Positions 11,726-23,582 of a DNA stretch of 64,000 bases are shown one piece after another. A model generated the notes under the pieces. The model did no database searches. It had not been told where the DNA came from and saw nothing but the letters and a program-made list of their open reading frames with translations. A program made the position numbers and the translations under genes. Position 1 is the stretch's first letter. Every line of letters starts with the position of its first letter. Source of the DNA: Diplolepis rosae (lineage: Eukaryota > Arthropoda > Insecta > Hymenoptera > Diplolepididae); NCBI GenBank assembly GCA_030998225.1, contig JAPYXD010000727.1, forward strand, positions 992,001 to 1,056,000, given 5' to 3'.

Positions 11726-11895
11726 TTCAAATTGCGATATAAGGAGATCTTCCAGTGGAGAATTGGATGTCGGACGCCTGTGTAGCTCAGTGGTTAGAGC
11801 AGTCGACCGGCAATCGAAAGACCTGGGCTCGAATCCCAGCGCAGTCGAAAGCGTCTTTTTTTCCACAGAAAGATTTTCAAATTCTTTAAATATTT
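11726..11895 (+). repeat. tRNA-derived SINE with 12-bp target duplication
   Basis: This 170-bp unit is flanked by GAAGAAATTAAT at 11714-11725 and 11896-11907. The paralogous MULE-like copy at 40390-40440 lacks the unit and has one copy of the target (GAAGAAACCAAT), which serves as an empty site. The unit has a tRNA-like head, a T7 run after it (pol III terminator-like) and an AT-rich tail. It matches the units of the 43336-44790 array. Confidence 0.75.
11776..11847 (+). tRNA. tRNA-like head of SINE (anticodon position reads GGC)
   Basis: A 72-nt cloverleaf can be drawn: acceptor GCCTGTG/CGCAGTC with one mismatch, D-arm GCTC/GAGC with AGTGGTTA loop, anticodon loop CCGGCAA, and a perfect T-stem CTGGG/CCCAG. 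A box and B box (CTCGAATCC) are good. Position 33 is C rather than the near-universal T, and repeated mobile copies exist, so it is more likely a SINE promoter than a working tRNA-Ala. Confidence 0.5.
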
Positions 11896-12404
11896 GAAGA
11901 AATTAATAATTTAGTTTTCAAAAAAAATATTTTTCATCGTTCAATGAACGTTCAAAACCATAAGTACATGGGCACGCAGTATATTGATAAAATTGGACAT
12001 TTTTTCAATTTTGAAATCGAAAGTAATCTATCTACGTCCGTTTTTGTCTTCTCTACCATTTCCCAAATTTGAAAAAAAATTTTACATATTTTGTTAAAAA
12101 AAATGTTAGAAACTGGACCAAATGTTTTACATGAACTTGCTACTTTTCTCAAGTATCACATATCCTTAAACACTTCCTTCTGCTGGTAAATTAATGTTTA
12201 CATCACTTTGACACGACATATCATTGCCTGACGGCAAATTTAACGTGGGAACTGCACCGATTTTTAAAAGAAAGGCACCATTTCTCTTTTGATAGTAATA
12301 TTGTTCATCGAAATGCCGATGACAAACAAAATATTGCCTTTCCACTACTTGTGGGTATTCTAACTTCGATAAGTAAGAATTCGCGCAAAATTCTATCCAT
12401 CGTT

Positions 12405-13198
12405 CAGTGCTGCTAGGTGACCAAAATATAAATCTTCAGCTTTCCCCCATTTTTCTTCAGGAATCCGTAGACAATTTCGAAAAATTTCTTCAGATTTCTG
12501 AAAAAAAATCTTCAGATTTTCAAAGTTTATTTTTAAATAATTAACGATGTTAATATGTACAATGGTTATTGAAGTTAATAACATCACTTATATTTTAGAT
12601 GAATTTAACTACGAAATAATTAAATAATTTTGCAAAAACGTGTCATAGATGAACGTGTGCACTCATGGGCAGCAGCTGAAACAGGCTGCACATGAATGCC
12701 GGTGAGAAACTTCAAATATCAGTATACGAAATTGAAGTATAAAATTGTATCATTCCCGTATGCGAATCGATAGTTCTACCTCTCTCTCTTTTTTATGCCA
12801 TTTATTCGCATACGAAAAGCATTCGCATGATTCGGGAAGATTACTTTCCCTTGGTTAATTTGGGTAAAATTTAAAAAAATAGAACATTAAAAAAATCTTC
12901 TCTCTAAATCTGAATCAGTCAAATTTTCACTGATTGAATAAGTGATTTGCCTTTTCACTGATTCATCAGTGAAAAAATATTTTTCACTTTTAAATCAGTT
13001 CATTTTCACTGATTCGTCAGTTAAAAAAATATTTTTCACTGTCAAATCAGTCAAATTTCACTGATAATCAGTAGATTTTGACTGATTCAAATTTAGAGAG
13101 TTCAGATTTCGGTTAAATTTCTTCAAATTCTTCTGAAATCCGAGATTTTGCAATGTTTCTTCAAATGTGAAGAAAAATCCTTAGACCTGGCAGCACTG
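12405..13198. mobile_element. hAT-like MITE with perfect 8-bp duplication
   Basis: The ends are CAGTGCTGCTAGGT and ACCTGGCAGCACTG. CCATCGTT flanks it on both sides (12397-12404 and 13199-13206). The arms are filled with AATCTGAAGA/TCTTCAGATT words. It belongs to the same family as 37135-37447 and 41614-55509. It disrupts the THAP relic. Confidence 0.85.
12900..13100. mobile_element. small element made of ACTGATTC words
   Basis: The ends CTCTCTAAATCTGAATCAGT and its inverse (ending ATTTAGAGAG) enclose 200 bp that are almost entirely ACTGATT/AATCAGT in alternating orientation. It lies inside the hAT-like MITE. A similar word cluster is at 28665-28830. Confidence 0.6.
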
Positions 13199-13419
13199 CC
13201 ATCGTTGTCCAGCATCTTCTTTCTTCAGAAACCGATAAATGGGCATACTTTCCTTCTAACACTTCTTGGTGGTACACCCACGAACATCACACTGAATTAT
13301 GTATTTTTTATCCACGATAACGCACAATCAAGCACAATGAATTGTTAAATTCTTGTACAACTGTGTGCATGAACTAAAAATCCAGTGCTAATATCCAAGC
13401 CTTACCCAAAATTTTAAGA

Positions 13420-13600
13420 CCGGCAACCACACTTGGCCAATACTTGGACCAAATCTGGGAGACCAAGTCTCGGCAACGACGTTATTATCTTAGACATTTT
13501 TTATCATTGGTCCAATATTGGCAGTCAATAATGGTCCAATCTTAGGCGAGTAGCAACCAAGATTGGTCCAATAGTGGTCCAACCTAAAATTTCGAGTACC
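13420..13600. repeat. TTGGTCCAA word cluster
   Basis: About nine copies of TTGGTCCAA/TTGGCCAA-type words in both orientations lie in 180 bp. Borders are not clear; the pogo-type MITE at 13606 has inserted at its right side. Confidence 0.5.
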
Positions 13601-13605
13601 AAGTA

Positions 13606-13856
13606 CAGTCAAGTCTCGTTTATTTCAAGTATCTCGAAACGAGAGAGTCTTGTTTATTTCAAGTCACGAGGGGTTCCCACGACTTCCTCAGTTGCCATAC
13701 CGACTGAATGCACCTCCACACCTCTCTTCACATTTCTTCCGAGCGCTCCACAGAGCTTCACGTGACAGTGAAATAGTGGGGCGCGAAGGGGAGCGTGAAA
13801 CTTGAAATACACGAGACTTGAAATAAAAGAGACTTGAAATAAACGAGACTTGACTG
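13606..13856. mobile_element. 251-bp pogo-type MITE
   Basis: The ends are CAGTCAAGTCTCGTTTATTT and the inverse, flanked by TA at 13604-13605 and 13857-13858. The subterminal word GAGACTTGAAATA is repeated. It is related by its ends to 4731-4905. Confidence 0.8.
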
Positions 13857-13939
13857 TACCAAAGCCATGAGATTTGACACCTGGCATTTGGATTTCACAG
13901 GTATGTTAAGTTAACGAAACCACATCGTCCAATCGAGTC

Positions 13940-15535
13940 CCCACCTATATCAGAACTTAGGGCTCATTTGAGGCTAATTTAATGCCATAATGCTAAATTT
14001 AATGCTCCGTTATTTTTTAAAAAACAATGGGTTCCGCTGGCTTAACGTTAAGTTGACGTAACCACACGTTAAAATAACAGTTAAACAAGTAATCACCTAT
14101 ACCAGAATTTAAGGCTCATTTAGGGCTCTCAAAATACCCCATTGCTGAATTTAATGCTGCATTATTTTTTAAAAAAACAATGGGTTCCGCTAACTTAACG
14201 TTAAGTTGACGTAACCACAGGTTATAATAACAATTAAACAAGTTATCACCTATACCAGAATTTAAGGCTCATTTAGGGCTCATGTGGGGCTCTCTAAATA
14301 CCCCATTGCTGAATTTAATGCTCCGTTATTTTTAGAAAAACAATAGGTTCCGCTGGCTTAACGTTAAGTTGACGTAACCACACGTTAAAATAACATTTAA
14401 ACCAGTTATCACCTATACCAGAATTTAAGGCTCATGTGGGGCTCTCTAAATACCCCATTGCTGAATTTAATGCTCCGTTATTTTTAAAAAAAAACAAGAG
14501 GTTACGCTAGCTTAACGTTAAGTTGACGTAACCACAGGTTATAATAACAATTAAACAAGTTATCACCTATACCAGAATGTAAGGCTCATTTAGGGCTCTC
14601 GAAATACCCCATTGCTGAATTTAATGCTCCATTATTTTTTAAAAAACAATAGGTTCAGCTGGCTTAACGTTAAGTTGACGTAACCATACGTTAAAATAAC
14701 ATTTAAACCAGTTATCACCTATACCAGAATTTAAGGATCATTTAGGGCTTTCGAAATACCCCATTGCTGAATTTAATGCTCCATTATTTTTTAAAAAAAC
14801 AATAGGTTCCGCTGGCTTAACGTTAAGTTGGCGTAACCACACGTTAAAATAACATTTTAACAAGTTATCACCTATACCAGAATTTAAGGCTCATTTAGGG
14901 CTCTCGAAATACCCCATTGCTAAATTTAATGTTCCTATATTTTTTAAAAAAAACAAGAGGTTACGCTAGCTTAACGTTAAGTTGACGTAACCACAGGTTA
15001 TAATAACAATTAAACAAGTTATCACCTATACCAGAATGTAAGGCTCATTTAGGGCTCTCGAAATACCCCATTGCTGAATTTAATGCTCCATTATTTTTTA
15101 AAAAACAAGAGGTTACGCTAGCTTAACGTTAAGTTGACGTAACCACAGGTTATAATAACAATTAAACAAGTTATCACCTATACCAGAATGTAAGGCTCAT
15201 TTAGGGCTCTCGAAATACCCCATTGCTGAATTTAATGCTCCATTATTTTTTAAAAAAACAATAGGTTCCGCTGGCTTAACGTTAAGTTGGCGTAACCACA
15301 CGTTAAAATAACATTTTAACAAGTTATCACCTATACCAGAATTTAAGGCTCATTTAGGGCTCTCGAAATACCCCATTGCTAAATTTAATGTTCCGTTATT
15401 TAAAAAAAAAACAATGGGTTCCGCTGGCTTAATGTTAAGTTGACGTAACCACACGTTAAAATAACAGTTAAACAAGTAATCACCTTTAACAGAATTTAAG
15501 GATCATTTAGGGCTCTTTGAACATCCCATCCAAAT
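13940..15535 (+). repeat. ~153-bp satellite, left arm (about 10 units)
   Basis: The marker CTTAACGTTAAGTTGACG starts at about 14041, 14194, 14357, 14511, 14663, 14815, 14970, 15122, 15275 and 15428, spacing 152-163. Each unit has a palindromic TTAACGTTAA core, a TAGGGCTC segment, a CCCCATTGCT segment and an A/T-run of variable length. Units differ by a few percent and by A-run length. Confidence 0.9.
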
Positions 15536-15637
15536 TTTAAATTTTATTTGTTTAAACAACTTATGTTAAAAACGGTTCCTTGAAAATTTGACTGTTTAGA
15601 TCGATTTTGTGAAGACAGTCATATATGTTCCGTATAT

Positions 15638-17164
15638 CTCATGTTTTATTTTCTCATATTGTTTGTAATAAAAGTATTAACAATATGCTCTCAAAAAACT
15701 AGAAGCATACTATATTTATATATATGTTATATATGGTTATACAAATAATGCTTTTACGGAGGTCCGATCACCTGGCACCTCCACTAAGTAATATCACTAT
15801 TTACTTTATGCCACATTTTTGGGCTGATTACGAGCTAATTTTGGGCGGTAATGCCGATTTTTGGACTCTTGTATTTTTATCAAAAAACCAAATTTTAGGT
15901 GGCAAGATGCTGACTGCCCGATCAGCTAGCACCTCCAGTACATAAAAACCTTAAAGTTTAAAAAACTGACTATACTCGAATTTCGGTCTATTTTCGGGCT
16001 CTTGAAATACCCGAAAATCAATTTCTAAAAAACAACCCCTATCACATACAGCAACCCTTAATTTAAAAAAATACTTTTTCGGTGGTATAAACTAGCCTAA
16101 AATTACGGGCTATTTTCGGGTTTTTCAGATACACAAGAATCATATGAAAAAACAACCCCTATCATCGAAAAGCAACCCTTAATTTTTGAAAATACATTTC
16201 GAACAAAAAAAACTATTTGGGAATATTGGGCTATTTTCGGGCTCATTTAAAAAGGTCCATATCAAATTTTGGTTTCCAATCCTTAACATCAAAATGCACC
16301 CCTGCATGATCATGTAGAGACGACTTTGACTGAAAATCATCTTTTTGGAAATTTTATGGTCTAGGAATACACTCTGATTTTCGGGCTCTGCAAAAATAGG
16401 AATAGGAATAATAGGGCATTGAATTAGCCTTAAATGAGCCCTGAATTGTGGCATAGTTTAAATATTTTTTAAGTTAAGCTAAGGGTTGGAGCCCAAAAAT
16501 CGATATGGACATTTTTGAGTAGCCCGAAAATCAGGAAGTATTCCTAGACCATAAAATTCCCAAAAAGATGATTTTTAGTCAAAGTCGTGTCACCATGGCC
16601 ATGCAGAAGTGCATTTTGATGTTAAGGGTTGGAGCCCAAAAATCGATATAGACCTTTCTAAAGAGCCCGAAAATAGCCCAGTATTCTCAAATAGTTTTTC
16701 TTGTTCAAAATGTTTTTTCGAAATTGATTTTGGGGTATTTCAAGAGCCCGAAAATAGCCCGAAATTCGGGTATAGTCAGTTTTTCAAATTTTAAGGTTTT
16801 TATGGGTAGGTATACATTGTACCATAGTTTTAGTTGCCCAAAGATTCAATTGCCCATAAAACCATCAGAAGTCCCTATATTTGAAAAGCAGAGTTTGACG
16901 AAGATTATGAAAGGAATGCGTTGGCAAAAATTGCAAGTATATATCAAATATAGGCGGTAGAGAGCGCTTCAGGGAAATGTACAGGAATCCTGCATCTTGC
17001 AATCCTCGCAGTTTTTGCCAACACATTCCTTTCATAATCTTCGTCTAACACTGCTTTTCAAATATAGTGACGTCTGGTGATTTTATGGGCAATTGAAACT
17101 TTGGGCAACTAAAACTATGGTACAATGTATACCTACCGTTTTTATGTACTGGAGGTGCCAGCTG
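15638..17164. repeat. loop of the foldback: AGCCCGAAAATAG-family copy
   Basis: After a short AT-rich stretch, GGAGGTCCGATCACCTGG (15760) begins a segment that reaches GTACTGGAGGTGCCAGCTG at about 17150. From 15912 (CGATCAGCTAGCACCTCCAG) the segment is itself an imperfect inverted repeat, with AGCCC-type modules at 15990-16250 and 16500-16790. A diverged partial satellite unit (16400-16450) sits within it. A 333-bp MITE interrupts its right part. Confidence 0.6.
16805..17137. mobile_element. 333-bp MITE with 9-bp target duplication
   Basis: The ends GGTAGGTATACATTGTACC and its exact inverse enclose a long imperfect hairpin. GTTTTTATG is duplicated at 16796-16804 and 17138-17146. A 9-bp duplication suggests a MULE-like origin. 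It is nested in the loop of the 13.9-21.8 kb foldback. Confidence 0.85.
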
Positions 17165-17274
17165 ATATACGGAACATATATGACTGTCTTCACAAAATCG
17201 ATCTAAACAGTCAAATTTTCAAGGAACCGTTTTTACCATAAGTTGTTTAAACAAATAAAATTTAAAATTTGGAT

Positions 17275-20200
17275 GGGATGTTCAAAGAGCCCTAAATGAG
17301 CCTTAAATTCTGTTAAAGGTGATTACTTGTATAACTGTTATTTTAACGTGTGGTTACGTCAACTTAACGTTAAGCCAGCGGAACCCATTGGTTTTTTTGT
17401 AAATAACGGAACATTAAATTTAGCAATGGGGTATTTCGAGAGCCCTAAATGAGCCTTAAATTCTGGTATAGGTGATAACTTGTTAAAATGCTATTTTAAC
17501 GTGTGGTTACGTCAACTTAACGTTAAGCCAGCGGAACCCCTTGTTTTTTTTAAAATAACGGAGCATTAAATTCAGAAATGGGGTATTTCGAGAGCCCTAA
17601 ATGAGCCTTAAATTCTGGTATAGGTAATAACTGGTTTAAATGTTATTTTAACGTGTGGTTACGTCAACTTAACGTTAAGCCAGCGGAACCCATTGTTTTT
17701 TTTTAAAATAATGGAGCATTAAATTCAGCAATGGGGTATTTCGAGAGCCCTAAATGAGCCTTGAATTCTGGTATAGGTAATAACTTGTTAAAATGCTATT
17801 TTAACGTGTGGTTACGTCAACTTAACGTTAAGCCAGCGGAACCCCTTGTTTTTTTTAAAATAACGGAGCATTAAATTCAGCAATGGGGTATTTCGAGAGC
17901 TCTAAATGAGCCTTAAATTCTGGTATAGGTAATAACTGGTTTAAATGTTATTTTAACGTGTGGTTACGTCAACTTAACGTTAAGCCAGCGGAACCCATTG
18001 TTTTTTTTTAAATAATGGAGCATTAAATTTAGCAATGGGGTATTTCGAGAGCCCTAAATGAGCCTTAAATTCTGGTATAGGTGATAACTTGTTTAAATGT
18101 TATTTTAACGTGTGGTTACGTCAACTTAACGTTAAGCCAGCGGAACCCATTGTTTTTTTTTTAAATAATGGAGCATTAAATTCAGCAATGGGGTATTTCG
18201 AGAGCTCTAAATGAGCCTTAAATTCTGGTATAGGTAATAACTGGTTTAAATGTTATTTTAACGTGTAGTTACGTCAACTTAACGTTAAGCCAGCGGAACC
18301 CATTGTTTTTTTTAAAAATAATGGAGCATTAAATTCAGCAATGGGGTATTTCGAGAGCCCTAAATGAGCCTTAAATTCTGGTATAGGTGATAATTTGTTT
18401 AAATGTTATTTTAACGTGTGGTTACGTCAACTTAACGTTAAGCCAGCGGAACCCATTGTTTTTTTAAAAAATAATGGAGCATTAAATTCACCATTGGGGT
18501 ATTTCGAGAGCCCTAAATGAGCCTTAAATTCTGGTATATGTGATAACTTGTTTAATTGTTATTATAACCTGTGGTTACGTCAACTTAACGTTAAGTCAGC
18601 GGAACCCATTGTTTTTTAAAAAAATAATGGAGCATTAAATTCAGCATTGGGTATTTCGAGAGCTCTAGATGAGCCTTAAATTCTGGTATAGGTAATAACT
18701 GGTTTAAACGTTATTTTAACGTGTGGTTACGTCAACTTAACGTTAAGCCAGCGGAACCCATTGTTTTTTAAAAAATATTGGAGCATTACATTCAGCAATG
18801 GGGTATTTCGAGAGCCCTAAACGAGCCTTAAATTCTGGTATAGGTGATAACTTGTTAAAATGTTATTTTAACGTGTAGTTACGTCAACTTAACGCTAAGC
18901 CAGCAGAACCCATTGTTTTTTTAAAAAATAATGGAGCATTAAATTCACCATTGGGGTATTTCGAGAGCCCTAAATGAGCCTTAAATTCTGGTATATGTGA
19001 TAACTTGTTTAATTGTTATTATAACCTGTGGTTACGTCAACTTAACGTTAAGCCAGCGGAACCCCTTGTTTTTTTTAAAATAACGGAGCATTAAATTCAG
19101 CAATGGGGTATTTCGAGAGCTCTAAATGAGCCTTAAATTCTGGTATAGGTAATAACTGGTTTAAATGTTATTTTAACGTGTGGTTACGTCAACTTAACGT
19201 TAAGCCAGCGGAACCCATTGTTTTTTTTTAAAAATAATGGAGCATTAAATTCAGCAATGGGGTATTTCGAGAGCCCTAAATGAGCCTTAAATTCTTGTAT
19301 AGGTAATAACTGGTTTAAATGTTATTTTAACGTGTGGTTACGTCAACTTAACGTTAAGCCAGCGGAACCCATTGTTTTTTTTTTAAATAATGGAGCATTA
19401 AATTCAGCAATGGGGTATTTCGAGAGCCCTAAATGAGCCTTAAATTCTGGTATAGGTAATAACTGGTTTAAATGTTATTTTAACGTGTGGTTACGTCAAC
19501 TTAACGTTAAGCCAGCGGAACCCATTGTTTTTTTTAAAAATAATGGAGCATTAAATTCAGCAATGGGGTATTTCGAGAGCCCTAAATGAGCCTTAAATTC
19601 TGGTATAGGTGATAATTTGTTTAAATGTTATTTTAACGTGTGGTTACGTCAACTTAACGTTAAGCCAGCGGAACCCATTGTTTTTTTAAAAAATAATGGA
19701 GCATTAAATTCACCATTGGGGTATTTCGAGAGCCCTAAATGAGCCTTAAATTCTGGTATATGTGATAACTTGTTTAATTGTTATTATAACCTGTGGTTAC
19801 GTCAACTTAACGTTAAGTCAGCGGAACCCATTGTTTTTTAAAAAAATAATGGAGCATTAAATTCAGCATTGGGTATTTCGAGAGCTCTAGATGAGCCTTA
19901 AATTCTGGTATAGGTAATAACTGGTTTAAACGTTATTTTAACGTGTGGTTACGTCAACTTAACGTTAAGCCAGCGGAACCCATTGTTTTTTTTAAAAATA
20001 ATGGAGCATTAAATTCAGCAATGGGGTATTTCGAGAGCCCTAAATGAGCCTTAAATTCTGGTATAGGTGATAATTTGTTTAATTGTTATTATAACCTGTG
20101 GTTACGTCAACTTAACGTTAAGTCAGCGGAACCCATTGTTTTTTAAAAAAATAATGGAGCATTAAATTCAGCATTGGGTATTTCGAGAGCTCTAGATGAG

Positions 20201-21770
20201 CCTTAAATTCTGGTATAGGTAATAACTGGTTTAAACGTTATTTTAACGTGTGGTTACGTCAACTTAACGTTAAGCCAGCGGAACCCATTGTTTTTTTAAA
20301 AAATAATGGAGCATTAAATTCAGCAATGGGGTATTTCGAGAGCCCTAAATGAGCCTTAAATTCTGGTATAGGTAATAACTGGTTTAAATGTTATTTTAAC
20401 GTGTGGTTACGTCAACTTAACGTTAAGCCAGCGGAACCCATTGTTTTTTTTAAAAATAATGGAGCATTAAATTCAGCAATGGGGTATTTCGAGAGCCCTA
20501 AATGAGCCTTAAATTCTGGTATAGGTGATAATTTGTTTAAATGTTATTTTAACGTGTGGTTACGTCAACTTAACGTTAAGCCAGCGGAACCCATTGTTTT
20601 TTTAAAAAATATTGGAGCATTAAATTCAGCAATGGGGTATTTCGAGAGCCCTAAACGAGCCTTAAATTCTGGTATAGGTGATAACTTGTTAAAATGTTAT
20701 TTTAACGTGTAGTTACGTCAACTTAACGGTAAGCCAGCAGAACCCATTGTTTTTTTAAAAAATAATGGAGCATTAAATTCACCATTGGGGTATTTCGAGA
20801 GCCCTAAATGAGCCTTAAATTCTGGTATATGTGATAACTTGTTTAATTGTTATTATAACCTGTGGTTACGTCAACTTAACGTTAAGCCAGCGGAACCCAT
20901 TGTTTTTTTTTTAAATAATGGAGCATTAAATTTAGCAATGGGGTATTTCGAGAGCCCTAAATGAGCCTTAAATTCTGGTATAGGTGATAACTTGTTTAAA
21001 TGTTATTTTAACGTGTGGTTACGTCAACTTAACGTTAAGCCAGCGGAACCCATTGTTTTTTTTTTAAATAATGGAGCATTAAATTTAGCAATGGGGTATT
21101 TCGAGAGCCCTAAATGAGCCTTAAATCCTGGTATAGGTGATAACATGTTAAAATGTTATTTTAACGTGTAGTTACGTCAACTTAACGCTAAGCCAGCAGA
21201 ACCCATTGTTTTTTTTTAAAATAATGGAGCATTAAATTCACCATTGGGGTATTTCGAGAGCCCTAAATGAGCCTTAAATTCTGGTTTATGTGATAACTTG
21301 TTTAATTGTTATTATAACCTGTGGTTACGTCAACTTAACGTTAAGCCAGCGGAACCCATTGTTTTTTTTTAAATAATGGAGCATTAAATTTAGCAATGGG
21401 GTATTCCGAGAGCCCTAAATGAGCCTTCAATTCTGGTATAGGCCTTAACTTGTTTAAATGTTATTTTAACGTGTGGTTACGTCAACTTAACGTTAAGCTA
21501 GCGGAACCCATTGTTTTTTTAAAAAATAATGGAGCATTAAATTTAGCAATGGGGTATTTCGAGAGCCCTAAATGAGCCTTAAATTGTGGTATAGGCGATA
21601 ACTTGTTTAAATGTTATTTTAACGTGTGGTTACGTCAACTTAACGTTAAGCCAGCGGAACCCATTGTTTTTTAAAAAATAACGGAGCATTAAATTTAGCA
21701 TTATGGCATTAAATTAGCCTTAAATGAGCCTTAAATTCTGATATAGGTGGGGACTCGATTGGACGATGTG
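17275..21770 (-). repeat. ~153-bp satellite, right arm (about 30 units)
   Basis: This is the reverse-complement of the left-arm unit. The marker GTCAACTTAACGTTAAG recurs about every 153 bp from ~17350 to ~21775. Variant units (for example those with TCACCATTGGGG, or TATAACCTGTGG, or AGCTCTAGATG) recur in the same order at about 1,220 bp (8 units), and a shorter repeat of two units is near 19885-20195, showing higher-order amplification after the arms formed. Confidence 0.9.
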
Positions 21771-21802
21771 GTTACGTCAACTTAACATACCTGGATTTCA
21801 CA

Positions 21803-23582
21803 CTAGATTTTGTGATGTGTAATCACTTTTCACATAAAAAAAATTAGTAAAATATTTGTACATACCTAATTTGATCATAGTTTTTATTGATGTTTTCTCA
21901 CACGAGTAAATAGTGTAGCATCAGCAATTATAGGCATTATTTAAAATTACTTCATTTTGATAAAAAGAAACACATTTAAAAAACTAGTTTGAAAAAGTTA
22001 CATTTATTTAACATGCACATCAACAAAAATAAACACAAAGTTACTAACTTAAAGAAATCCTTGAAACCAATATCAATTGAATGTGTAATTTAGAACTCTC
22101 ACGAAAACTCATTTAAAAAATTGAAACATCATTATTACATGAATATTTTATGTAGCTGGTATGATGAGTAATTAAAGAGAAAAATGATGCGCGCTTCCCG
22201 GAGTATTTCACCAAACTAAACACTGCGTTGTACGCTTGCTGACTGATGGATCGACACGAGATTCATCAATTTTATGATTAGTCTTGATTCGTTTTTATTA
22301 TGAAAGTAGATTCCTATGAATCATTTAATTTCTCTAAAACCTTGAACATATTTTGATTGACATATATACTGAAAATCCCAAGATATTGAATTTGTTGCAT
22401 ATTTTCTAAGATTAGTTTCTCAGATCTAACTGAACCCGATAATCAGAAACTAATTCGTACTTCGAGGGTGACGGGCAAACAACTACTATAATTCGACAGT
22501 TTAACCTTGTATTACAAAAAATGTCGGTTCTAGGGAGTAAAACTATATTCTGTGAAAATGAACTACTAAATATCTTTCAAATAAAAACTACTACTGATTT
22601 CGAAAGTGATATCAATTACGTTAGAAGCGTATGGAAAGTTTCCGAACGTAAGTAGTAAGGGTTCACCAGAGCGGGAGCATTGCAATTTAAGGTTCAGAGC
22701 ATAGATCATTTTAATTAAGAAGTCGATAATGCGCATACACTATCGCAATGACTGTTCGTTCGGTCCATTTAATTAAGATGTGTGTAAATGTTCATTTCGA
22801 AAAATTTATTTAAGATGCAAAGAATTGATATGTCAAATGCAAAATTGGGACAAAACTTGCATTGGATGCTTAATTGATTATGAAAGGAGCATTTGCATGG
22901 AAGCTGTTATAGTAGAATTGTAAAGATTTAATAATAATTTAGCAATAATGTGCATAAGAAATACTTTTAAGTAATTGAATAAAATAATAGCTGTTATTCC
23001 ACTATAAAACATGATATTTTTTTAAATTTAATACATAAACGTACATAATACTTATGCTTCAGATATGGACATTTCTGATTATATAAACTGATGACCTGTC
23101 CTCGAAATATTGAGTTGCTAAATACAGGGAAAATTTTTTATGGAAAAAAGTTATTCTGTTCCAAGAAAATCAATTTTTAACGAGACGATGTCACAGTCTG
23201 ACGGACGATTCTTCGTTTTTAGGTATGATAGATAATAAAATTTACATTTTGTTGTTGTTGAAACATGAATAAATTAAAATACATGTCTTTTGTGAATATA
23301 ATGGAAAATAGTTTGATCACAAAAAGTATTTTTTTACCTGTTAATTAACAATGAGAAAAATGACATTCAAAATTTTCATTAAATCCTTACGTTTTGAGAC
23401 CCCCAGAGTCAGAAAAAACGGTTTTTACGAAAGTGTTTGTCTGAAGTAGTAGTAGCAGTGGCAGTAGACCAAAATTCTCAAAATACGAGGATTTTTGTGT
23501 TTATGAAAAAATCGAAAAATGTAATATTAGTTTCTGGTAGTGCTCATAAATCTTTGCAAATTATCCTTACAATATTTTTCGA
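21803..23582. other. non-coding, nothing recognised
   Basis: About 1.8 kb of AT-rich sequence with no terminal repeats, satellite, tRNA-like or coding signal that I can see. It is among the longest stretches without a recognisable repeat and may be single-copy. Confidence 0.4.

Larger units (their letters stand above)
11570..11969. mobile_element. MULE-like MITE with 10-bp target duplication
   Basis: The inverted ends are ATGTACTTACAGTTTTGAAC on the left and the near-complement at the right. The direct repeat GGGCACGCAG (11560-11569 and 11970-11979) is a perfect 10-bp duplication, typical of Mutator-like elements. A second, partial copy lies at about 40330-40480. A SINE has inserted inside it. 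Confidence 0.8.
12166..13291 (-). pseudogene. THAP zinc-finger coding relic split by a hAT MITE
   Basis: On the minus strand, 13291-13199 encodes a start-less CDVRGC (first zinc pair) followed by KES...RFLKKEDAGQRW, and 12404-12166 continues with the conserved Trp region, VCHRHF (the Cys and His of the C2CH finger) and AVPTLNLP, the box that closes a THAP domain. The frame ends at TAA 12166-12168. The pieces are separated by the 794-bp MITE and its 8-bp duplication; there is also an in-frame TAG just after the second Cys. THAP domains bind DNA and occur in P-element-type transposases and host regulators, and this could be a relic of either. No downstream catalytic domain was found. Confidence 0.7.
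13900..21791. mobile_element. 7.9-kb MULE-like foldback element with satellite arms
   Basis: The outer ends GGTATGTTAAGTTAACG and CAACTTAACATACC are inverted. TGGATTTCACA occurs directly on both sides (13889-13899 and 21792-21802), an 11-bp target duplication that fits Mutator-like elements. The left arm (13900-15637) and right arm (17165-21791) are inverted copies of one another but unequal: both consist mainly of a ~153-bp tandem repeat, about 10 units left and about 30 right. The inner arm ends (the stretch ending GTTCCGTATAT at 15637) also pair. The loop holds an AGCCCGAAAATAG-family element. No transposase is visible, so movement would need one supplied in trans. Confidence 0.85.

Noticed and set aside
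12393..12587. Conserved 64-codon frame shared with 37265-37504
   Set aside because: The similarity is that of two copies of the same hAT-like MITE; it is made of AATCTGAAGA words and stops at the element's end.
13900..21791. CRISPR-like array of regular repeats
   Set aside because: Units are ~153 bp, fully repeated with no unique spacers, inverted in two arms, and the context is eukaryotic.
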